From positions 68,063-75,018 of the forward strand of contig NZ_JIBO01000020.1 in assembly GCF_000688655.1 (NCBI RefSeq): a stretch of DNA of 6,956 nt, written 5' to 3'. Under the pieces are notes generated by a model. It was given only the letters and a program-made list of their open reading frames with translations. It searched no databases and was not told the origin of the DNA. Position numbers and translations under genes: made by a program. Positions 1-4,859 of the stretch are shown here, piece by piece (position 1 is the stretch's first letter; every line of letters begins with the position of its first letter). Source of the DNA: Lonsdalea quercina subsp. quercina (GTDB taxonomy: Bacteria; Pseudomonadota; Gammaproteobacteria; Enterobacterales; Enterobacteriaceae).

Positions 1-1977
1 CCGCCAGTTCGGGTACTGCTTTTCTCCGCCCGGCACGCAGACCGGCGTCGCCATATCCAGCCACTCCTCCAGCCGCAGTCCCAACAGGCCGCTGGCGCTT
101 TCCGCCAGGTAGCGCTGTACGCCGCGATTAAGCTGGGCGCTCATCGTCGTCAGCGTCGCATTGCGCCCAACGCGCTGAGGCAGATGACCATACTGATGCA
201 ATGCGTCCAGCAATGCCTGTTTAGCCTGCTCACGCGCCTTTAGTCTGCGGCTCAACAGCACGTCGCCGGCGCACAGGCCCAGCTCGTGCGCTAATATCAG
301 ATCGATGCTCTGCCAGTAGCCCCGCAGCGTCGGTAAATCGTGCGTGGTCACCGTCGCCATCGAGCGGGGCGGATAGTCCTGCGGCGCGTAGAATTCCCCC
401 TGCTGGTTGCGCTCGAAAAACAGCACCCGACAGGAGTAGATACGGCAATCGCGCAATTTGCTGACCATCCCTTCAGGCAAAACGCCCTGCTCATCGCCCA
501 TCACCATACAGCGATGGCGTTGGCTCTCCAGCGCCAGGATCGCCAGCAGGTCATCCACGGGATAATAGATAAAGCCGCCATCCTCCGACTCGCCCTCCTG
601 CGGGACCCACCACTCACGCATTAGGGACGCCACATGGTGGAGACATATCGCGCTGGTATGCGCCATGTTACTGCGAATCATATCGATGAAAGGCTGATAG
701 CCACAGCATTGCAACTGGACCGGATTGATCGGCGCCAGCGGCCCGCTCTGTCCATGCGGCATCCGTGTTTGCGGCACGTCGCCAATACTGGCGTCATGGC
801 AAAACAAGGGATGATCCTGCCAGGAATCGGCGCTGCGACACGCCACGCCTTCCGCCACTTCGCGATATAGCCCAAGCGGCATCCCCAGCTGTTTGCTGTG
901 ATCGTAGCAGGCCGCCAGCTGTTCGTGAGCCAACCACTGCAGCCAGCAGTAAAACATGACGTCTTCAGCGTGAGACTCACGAAAGCTAACGACGCTGTCT
1001 CCCCGCGCATCCTGATAGCATTCGGGCCATTGGCTCCAGTCGCTGAATGAGTGGCCGTCACGTTCCAACCACGCGTTAAGCGCATCATAGGTCGCATGCT
1101 GCTGCAACCTATCGCCGCCGCGAGCGATGAATTGCTGAAAGGCGAGCTGACGCGGATCGAGCACGCCGCGCAGGTTGAAGTGCTGGAATGACAGGCGCAA
1201 AGCGTCAAGCTTCAGCGCGGCGACCGAACGATAGTCAACCCAGCGGCTGCCGCGAACGGTGGACAACCGGCGCTGAGTTTCGGCGCTTTGCCACCACCGC
1301 TGCGCCTCCTCGCTCTGGAGGAAATCATCTACGTGATTGACGTCGATATAGATGGTGTTGATCCAATAACGCGATGAGGGGCTATAAGGGTTTGCGTTAT
1401 CTGCCCCGGAGGGAGACAACGCATGCAGAGGATTAAGCCCGACGAACGCGCCGCCGCGCCGCGCCACCTCTTCCAGCAGCGTTTTCAGATCGCCGAAATC
1501 GCCAACGCCCCAATTATGCTGAGAACACAGGGTATAGAGCTGTACGGAGACGCCCCACCAGCGTTTTCCCTGCGAAAGCGCGTCCGGTTCATAGCAACAC
1601 ATCGGCGCGATAATCGCCTGGCAGCGCCACCGCCGACCGGCTTGTTCCAGCGTCAGACGATGATACCCCTGGGGTAAAGGCCCGGGCAGCGTTAGGACTG
1701 TTCCTCCCACGATCTCGCCCTCTATCATGCCGCCTTGCTCATAATGGAACGTCCAGCGATAGTGGCTATCGCCCTGCACCCAGACCGTCACAGGTTCACC
1801 TTCACGCCACACTTTCACCGGCGGAATCGGCTGGTCATTGATCCCCTCTGCGCTCAGCAAGCTCAGCAGTTTCGCTTGTGTAGACCTGTCGATTCTTTGA
1901 TGGCGACCAGTGTCGTCAACGTAGGTCTCGGCGATGGAGATTCGCCGGGGTATCGTTTTATTAGCCTCTAACGCCAT
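1..1977 (-). CDS. malQ: MalQ-like 4-alpha-glucanotransferase homologue (GH77) with eroded catalytic residues; 3' end beyond window
   Basis: MalQ normally disproportionates maltodextrins by transferring alpha-1,4-glucan segments (cytoplasmic, GH77). The frame stays open for 659 codons from ATG at 1977 to the window edge; E. coli MalQ is 694 residues, so about 35 are missing. AAGGA lies 10 bases before the ATG, and the N-terminus aligns with E. coli residue for residue offset. Preserved landmarks are the N-terminal beta domain, QLYTL (146-150), NWGVGDFGDL (from 155), NPYSPSSR, YYPVDDLLAILALES, THDLPTLRGYW (D547) and the C-terminal LNRGVQRY and YPNWR. The active site is changed: RIDH reads C445-L-H447-H448 (nucleophile Asp to His), GEDLG reads G-D495-E-Q-G (acid/base Glu to Asp), YTLRS reads YTLCS (C151), YRDLAVGV has Glu at 373, GAPPD reads GDVPQ, and GQNWG reads GQSGP. 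Family identity is certain; ordinary enzyme activity is doubtful. It could be a pseudoenzyme or a pseudogene decaying by missense changes. No malP lies upstream. Confidence 0.93.
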   Translation of the reverse strand, partial: MALEANKTIPRRISIAETYVDDTGRHQRIDRSTQAKLLSLLSAEGINDQPIPPVKVWREGEPVTVWVQGDSHYRWTFHYEQGGMIEGEIVGGTVLTLPGPLPQGYHRLTLEQAGRRWRCQAIIAPMCCYEPDALSQGKRWWGVSVQLYTLCSQHNWGVGDFGDLKTLLEEVARRGGAFVGLNPLHALSPSGADNANPYSPSSRYWINTIYIDVNHVDDFLQSEEAQRWWQSAETQRRLSTVRGSRWVDYRSVAALKLDALRLSFQHFNLRGVLDPRQLAFQQFIARGGDRLQQHATYDALNAWLERDGHSFSDWSQWPECYQDARGDSVVSFRESHAEDVMFYCWLQWLAHEQLAACYDHSKQLGMPLGLYREVAEGVACRSADSWQDHPLFCHDASIGDVPQTRMPHGQSGPLAPINPVQLQCCGYQPFIDMIRSNMAHTSAICLHHVASLMREWWVPQEGESEDGGFIYYPVDDLLAILALESQRHRCMVMGDEQGVLPEGMVSKLRDCRIYSCRVLFFERNQQGEFYAPQDYPPRSMATVTTHDLPTLRGYWQSIDLILAHELGLCAGDVLLSRRLKAREQAKQALLDALHQYGHLPQRVGRNATLTTMSAQLNRGVQRYLAESASGLLGLRLEEWLDMATPVCVPGGEKQYPNWR

Positions 1978-2042
1978 GTTTATTGCTTCCTTAACAACGC
2001 ATCTGCCCCTTGCGTTTTGATCATCATGAGTCCGATCGGCCT

Positions 2043-2099
2043 GAACATCCCCGTACAAGAGCGCGCATTTCACCTGGCGGCAGCACAGTCGCGCATCCC
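2043..2099 (-). promoter_or_regulatory. Possible MalT-box-like sites upstream of the malQ-like gene
   Basis: On the minus strand GGGGATGTTC (2052-2043) matches 7 of 10 positions of the MalT box GGGGAKGAGG, and a second GGGATG sits about 48 bases upstream (2099-2094). A CATGAT or GATGAT -10-like hexamer begins 15-18 bases downstream of the first box, about where a MalT-activated promoter would have it. The core GGAKGA is not fully matched, no malT gene is in view, and short GGGATG motifs are common by chance, so this is a weak candidate only. Confidence 0.18.
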
Positions 2100-2201
2100 G
2101 GTACGGTACAGCGAGTTCACTCGGCTGTGTATGACTGTTTAACAGTGCGGGGTTGTCGATAGCTCTCCGGGAAAAAACCATTCAGCCAGCGGTTGCCGGG
2201 A

Positions 2202-2414
2202 TCAGCTCTGCGCTTCATCCTCGTCAGGCGCGTAGCGATCATACTCCTTCCTTCTAGGGCTAAGAGCGATATCAATGGGCGATACCGTCGCGTCGCCAGG
2301 CTGCCGGATCGCCACAGTGCGAGCATAACCTAGAAAGCCACGACGGAGTCTGTCGCTCCAATGTCCGGATGGTCGCCGGTGAGAGTGACTGATGCAGACG
2401 TTTCCTGCATCACG
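2202..2414 (-). pseudogene. Possible 3' gene remnant without a start codon
   Basis: A 70-codon open stretch lies between an in-frame TGA at 2415-2417 and a TGA at 2202-2204. It contains no ATG. Its C-terminal part has a protein-like, acidic end (KEYDRYAPDEDEAQS) after a mixed basic/hydrophobic segment. An overlapping 69-codon ATG frame on the same strand (2117-2326) contains KRRADPGN, faintly like the tail of flavin-linked berberine-bridge-type oxidases. At most one of these frames can be ancestral coding. I do not recognise a family with confidence, and both may be chance. Confidence 0.15.
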
Positions 2415-2423
2415 TCACCGGCG
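2374..2423. repeat. Long imperfect inverted repeat (two-part hairpin)
   Basis: CGCCGGTGA (2374-2382) is the exact reverse complement of 2415-2423, and inside it GATGCAG (2391-2397) pairs with CTGCATC (2405-2411). The terminal loop is 7 bases and the internal loop is asymmetric (8 and 3 bases). A further CTGCATC lies at 2448-2454. The structure could be a REP/MITE-like element, a structured RNA or a protein-binding dyad. It does not match the ERIC or REP consensus as I know them, and no T-run follows on either strand, so it is not a classic terminator. Confidence 0.5.
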
Positions 2424-2472
2424 GTAGATGGCAACCTAATCGAACGCCTGCATCCAAGCAGGGTATAGCGGA

Positions 2473-2502
2473 ACTATAATCTAGCTAATGATCATCGTGC
2501 AA
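2473..2502 (-). promoter_or_regulatory. Weak sigma-70-like promoter candidate in the spacer
   Basis: On the minus strand TATAGT (2478-2473) follows TTGCAC (2502-2497) with an 18-base spacer, giving a good -10 but a poor -35. The same bases supply a perfect TATAAT (2475-2480) on the plus strand, but with no recognisable -35. If used, the minus-strand promoter would read through the inverted repeat toward the malQ-like gene, about 490 bases away. Confidence 0.18.
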
Positions 2503-2552
2503 TTTCCGCTGATAGGCATAGCAAGATCAACGCGTTATATCTTCGCCGACGG

Positions 2553-2580
2553 GGAACACTTATGTTCCGGCATCCGGCCG
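2553..2580 (-). terminator. Hairpins just downstream of glpR, possible non-canonical terminator
   Basis: GGAACA (2553-2558) pairs with TGTTCC (2563-2568) across a four-base loop, and CCGG-containing dyads (2567-2580) adjoin it. The pair lies 40-65 bases after the glpR stop, where the glpEGR transcript should end. No T-tract follows on the minus strand, so intrinsic termination would be inefficient. It could instead be a 3'-end stabilising structure or a protein-binding site. Confidence 0.25.
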
Positions 2581-2619
2581 TTGCGGCGATAAAACAGAGG
2601 AATAACTGACACGTCTACC

Positions 2620-3378
2620 TCAGCACAATGACAGCTGCACCTTAGATTTTTCGATAATTTTCAGCACGCCAGCAGGCGGCAGTCGATCAGTGAACAAATA
2701 ATCGATTAAATCCATGTTGCCGAGATTCACCATCGCGTTACGGCCAAATTTGGAATGGTCGGTGACCAGCATCACGCAGCGGGAATTATCGATGATTGCA
2801 CGCTTGGTGCGAACCTCGTGGTAGTCGAACTCTAGCAGGGAGCCGTCCATATCGATGCCGCTGATCCCAAGAATGCCGTAGTCGAGGCGGAATTGAGAAA
2901 TGAAGTCCAGGGTCGCCTCGCCAATGATGCCGCCATCGCGGCTACGCACCTCGCCGCCGGCCAGGATCAGGCGGAAATCGTCTTTGCTTTTCAACAGGGT
3001 CGCCACGTTGAGATTGTTGGTGACCACACGTAACCCCTTGTGGTTCATCAGCGCGTGCGCGACCGCTTCCGGCGTGGTGCCGATATCAATAAACAGCGTC
3101 GCGCCATCCGGGATTTGACTGGCGACCTGTCGGGCGATGCGGGCTTTTTCATCCGACCACATCGTTTTGCGGTCCTGATAGGCGGCATTGACGGAGCTGG
3201 AAGGGAGTGCGGCGCCACCGTGATGACGGTGGATCTGATTCCGCTCGGACAGATCGTTAAGATCGCGACGGATGGTTTGCGGGCTGACGGAAAAATGCGC
3301 TACCAGCTCTTCAGTGCTGACGTAGCCCTGTTGACGCACCAGTTCGATAATGGCCTCATGTCGCTGCGTTTGCTTCAT
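2620..3378 (-). CDS. glpR: GlpR, DeoR-family glycerol-3-phosphate regulon repressor
   Basis: A cytoplasmic transcription factor that represses glp genes (glpD, glpFK, glpTQ, glpACB in E. coli) and is released by glycerol-3-phosphate. The product is 252 residues, matching the E. coli length and its start MKQTQRH and end QLSLC. The DeoR winged helix-turn-helix spans about residues 5-57, with VSPQTIRRDL at 31-40 as recognition helix. The sugar-phosphate sensor domain follows, with FIDIGTTPEAVAHAL (96-110), VTNNLNVA (119-126), AGGEVRSRDGGIIGE (140-154) and the DYHEVRTKRA segment (185-194). An upstream ATG in this frame would add 45 residues but lies inside glpG; the chosen ATG has GGAGAAGGGG just before it. 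Only two bases separate it from the glpG stop, so the two are probably translationally coupled. The divergent glpD carries the expected operators. Confidence 0.97.
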   Translation of the reverse strand: MKQTQRHEAIIELVRQQGYVSTEELVAHFSVSPQTIRRDLNDLSERNQIHRHHGGAALPSSSVNAAYQDRKTMWSDEKARIARQVASQIPDGATLFIDIGTTPEAVAHALMNHKGLRVVTNNLNVATLLKSKDDFRLILAGGEVRSRDGGIIGEATLDFISQFRLDYGILGISGIDMDGSLLEFDYHEVRTKRAIIDNSRCVMLVTDHSKFGRNAMVNLGNMDLIDYLFTDRLPPAGVLKIIEKSKVQLSLC

Positions 3379-3380
3379 GG

Positions 3381-4217
3381 TTACCCCTTCTCCGACGATA
3401 TGCGACGCCCAGTATCCCACCACGCCATCAGCAGTCCCACCACCAACCCGGCAATGTGGGCGCCGTTGGCGATGGACATGCCGAAGATATCGAAATAGCC
3501 CGCGACCAGCCACAGAACGGAGAACACCATCAGTCCCCGCTGTAGATGCAACGGCCCGTCAGGCTGCCGCTCTCCCCGTAGCCAGACATAGCCCATCAGG
3601 GCATAGACGACGCCGGAAAGGCCGCCGAAATAGACGCCGCTGAACCACGACTGCACCCAGCCGCTGAGCGCCGCGGACAGTAGCAGGATGACGGACAGCT
3701 TGCGGGTACCGAGCGTTTTTTCTACCGGCCCGCCGAGATACCACCACCACATTAGGTTGAACAGGATATGCAGCAACGAGAAATGCAGCAGGATATGGCT
3801 AAACCAACGCCACAGTTGCATCGCCTGACCACTCTCCGGGTAGGACAGCAGCAGCATCATCCGTTCAACGCCGTAGAACTGCATCAGGAGATAAACGGCG
3901 ACGGTGACGACCAGTACGGCCAACGTCAACGGCCCCGCCCGCTGACGAAGTTCGCCAACCAACGAAAAAGCAGGATAGCGCAATCCCGTGCGCGTGGTGC
4001 CGCTTTGCCAACTGGCCGCCTGGTATCGCGCATGCCATGGCTCTTCCATGAAACGATCCAGCTCCTTATCCACCCGCGCCAGCTCGCTATCATCCTGCAG
4101 CCACAGCTCATACTCACCGTCGTTGACGCGTATCGCCAGCCGAATGTGCTGTGTGCGCATGTAATCCACGAACGCCTGTGCCTGGCGCGGGTTGGGTAAG
4201 GCGATAATCCGGATCAT
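3381..4217 (-). CDS. glpG: GlpG, rhomboid intramembrane serine protease
   Basis: An inner-membrane rhomboid protease that cleaves transmembrane substrates within the bilayer. The product is 278 residues (E. coli 276). A soluble N-terminal cytoplasmic domain (about 1-88) precedes a six-helix core starting near residue 94. Every catalytic landmark is present at the E. coli numbering: the HILLHFSLLHILFN helix with H150 and N154 (oxyanion stabilisation), the WWWYLGG loop after it, nucleophile S201 in GLSG, and general base H254 in NGAHIAGL. The GxxxG-rich last helix and a basic tail follow. I chose ATG 4217 because it matches the family start (IALPNPRQAQAFVDY follows directly); an ATG at 4274 would add 19 unconserved residues and lacks a ribosome site. 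The ribosome site at 4217 is weak (GAGAAG about 12 bases away). It is the middle gene of glpEGR. Its physiological link to glycerol-3-phosphate is unclear even in E. coli. Confidence 0.97.
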   Translation of the reverse strand: MIRIIALPNPRQAQAFVDYMRTQHIRLAIRVNDGEYELWLQDDSELARVDKELDRFMEEPWHARYQAASWQSGTTRTGLRYPAFSLVGELRQRAGPLTLAVLVVTVAVYLLMQFYGVERMMLLLSYPESGQAMQLWRWFSHILLHFSLLHILFNLMWWWYLGGPVEKTLGTRKLSVILLLSAALSGWVQSWFSGVYFGGLSGVVYALMGYVWLRGERQPDGPLHLQRGLMVFSVLWLVAGYFDIFGMSIANGAHIAGLVVGLLMAWWDTGRRISSEKG

Positions 4218-4307
4218 GGTGGTTATGCTTCTCGCTGTATCGTTCAATGAGCTTGATTCTAAATCATTTAGCACGGGAAAATCAGCGCCGTCCCTAACGA
4301 ATCCACG

Positions 4308-4628
4308 TCAGCCCGCCGATGTTTCTTGCGGGAAGCGGCGTTGCCAGGCTTCAAAACCGCCGTCTACGCTGTACACGGAGGAAAATCCAAGGCTAAGCAG
4401 GTATTGGGCGGCGTTGCGGCTGCTGATGCCGTGATAGCACAACACCATCACAGGCTGCTCAAAATCCGCCCCGTCGACAAAATCGTTCAGCGTGTCATTA
4501 GTCAGATGGACCGCTCCCGGCACGTGCGCAGCGGCGAAACTTTGCCGGTCTCGAATATCGACCAGTACCTCACCCGACTGCCAGCGCTGATAAGCCTCCT
4601 CTACATCAATCGCCTCAAACTGCTCCAT
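4308..4628 (-). CDS. glpE: GlpE, single-domain rhodanese (thiosulfate sulfurtransferase)
   Basis: A small cytoplasmic sulfurtransferase that moves sulfane sulfur from thiosulfate to cyanide or thiol acceptors in vitro; its physiological acceptor is uncertain. The product is 106 residues (E. coli 108) and spans one rhodanese fold. [24 protein letters not shown] (21-44) forms the first conserved block, C64 is the persulfide-carrying cysteine in the active loop CYHGISSR (64-71), and the C-terminal signature VDGGFEAWQ (88-96) is intact. The start has GGAG five bases upstream. It is the first gene of glpEGR and is divergent from glpD across a 228-base control region. A 90-base gap separates it from glpG, so translational coupling between the two is unlikely. 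Confidence 0.96.
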   Translation of the reverse strand: MEQFEAIDVEEAYQRWQSGEVLVDIRDRQSFAAAHVPGAVHLTNDTLNDFVDGADFEQPVMVLCYHGISSRNAAQYLLSLGFSSVYSVDGGFEAWQRRFPQETSAG

Positions 4629-4662
4629 GATTCTCCGCCCCCATTGTTATCGAATTGTGTCG

Positions 4663-4668
4663 ATTGTA
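4663..4668 (-). promoter_or_regulatory. Weak -10 candidate for glpE
   Basis: On the minus strand TACAAT (4668-4663) lies about 35 bases upstream of the glpE start and matches the -10 consensus at five of six positions. No good -35 is found at 16-18 bases, so an activator-dependent or different promoter may be used. Confidence 0.2.
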
Positions 4669-4736
4669 TCGCACTCCCCTCGCTCGGCCCCACAAAAGCC
4701 GGGAGGAAGAGCACATTTCTCTCACCACGGCCCCAT

Positions 4737-4758
4737 TATTGTTAACTGAGTCACGTAT
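4737..4758. promoter_or_regulatory. Candidate CRP-cAMP binding site upstream of glpD
   Basis: The core TGTTA-ACTGAG-TCACG (4740-4755) matches TGTGA-N6-TCACA at four of five bases in each arm. Its centre lies about 70 bases upstream of the predicted glpD start point, near a class I activation position (E. coli glpD has a CRP site at a similar distance). It could also affect the divergent glpE. Confidence 0.55.
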
Positions 4759-4782
4759 AAATGTATTTATTTGGTTAAACCT

Positions 4783-4811
4783 TGGCTTGAATGTTTGTTT
4801 GCGATTATCAT
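4783..4811 (+). promoter_or_regulatory. Predicted sigma-70 promoter of glpD
   Basis: TTGGCT (4783-4788) and TATCAT (4806-4811) are separated by 17 bases, predicting a start near 4818 and a leader of about 40 bases. The first GlpR-like operator overlaps the spacer and the -10, and the second covers the start point, as expected for steric repression. An alternative TATAAA at 4756 lacks a -35. Confidence 0.5.
4790..4809. promoter_or_regulatory. GlpR operator-like sequence 1
   Basis: This 20-mer matches the GlpR operator consensus (A/T)ATGTTCG(A/T)T-N2-CGAACAT(A/T) at about 14 positions. The left half is strong (AATGTTTGTT) and the right half is weaker (GCGATTAT). It overlaps the predicted glpD -10. 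Confidence 0.55.
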
Positions 4812-4831
4812 CGTGAGCGAAAACGAACATT
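4812..4831. promoter_or_regulatory. GlpR operator-like sequence 2
   Basis: The right half ACGAACATT is a perfect consensus half-site and the left half is degenerate (CGTGAGCG). Its centre is 22 bp, about two helical turns, from operator 1, so two GlpR units could bind side by side on one DNA face. It spans the predicted glpD transcription start. Confidence 0.6.
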
Positions 4832-4846
4832 TATGCGGAATACGGC

Positions 4847-4859
4847 GGAGGGGAACGTG
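4847..4859 (+). promoter_or_regulatory. Ribosome binding site fixing the GTG start of glpD
   Basis: GGAGGGG (4847-4853) stands three bases before GTG at 4857. Initiation there yields METKDLIVIGGG, the exact E. coli GlpD N-terminus. ATGs further upstream at 4791 and 4833 in the same frame fall within the operators, lack ribosome sites and add residues absent from the family. Confidence 0.85.

Larger units (their letters stand above)
1978..2619. other. 642-base non-coding stretch between malQ-like gene and glpR
   Basis: No convincing protein gene or RNA gene is visible here. The malQ frame stays open upstream to a stop at 2182-2184 and includes an ATG at 2181, but the translated extension is composition-poor and unlike MalQ, so it is not counted as coding. 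The stretch contains an imperfect inverted repeat (2374-2423), hairpins just downstream of glpR (2553-2580), a short hairpin at 2447-2462 (CCTGC, six-base loop, GCAGG), a near-consensus -10 hexamer on each strand around 2473-2480, and possible gene debris at 2202-2414. In E. coli this junction is occupied by rtcR, rtcBA, malT and malP, none of which I can detect here. Confidence 0.7.

Noticed and set aside
678..1208. 176-codon minus-strand frame
   Set aside because: Out-of-frame shadow of the malQ-like gene with a Cys/Ser/Arg-biased composition.
1975..2181. Longer malQ start at ATG 2181, adding 68 residues
   Set aside because: The added residues do not resemble MalQ, while ATG 1977 has AAGGA at correct spacing and its product aligns with the E. 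coli N-terminus.
3040..3498. 152-codon plus-strand frame antisense to glpR/glpG
   Set aside because: Shadow of conserved genes on the opposite strand, with no ribosome site or known domain.
3379..3513. Longer GlpR start at 3513
   Set aside because: The 45 extra residues overlap glpG in another frame; the ATG at 3378 matches the family start exactly and has its own ribosome site.
4791..4856. Longer GlpD starts at ATG 4791 or 4833
   Set aside because: They lie within the operators and near or before the predicted transcription start, lack ribosome sites and are not conserved; GTG 4857 restores METKDLIVIGGG.
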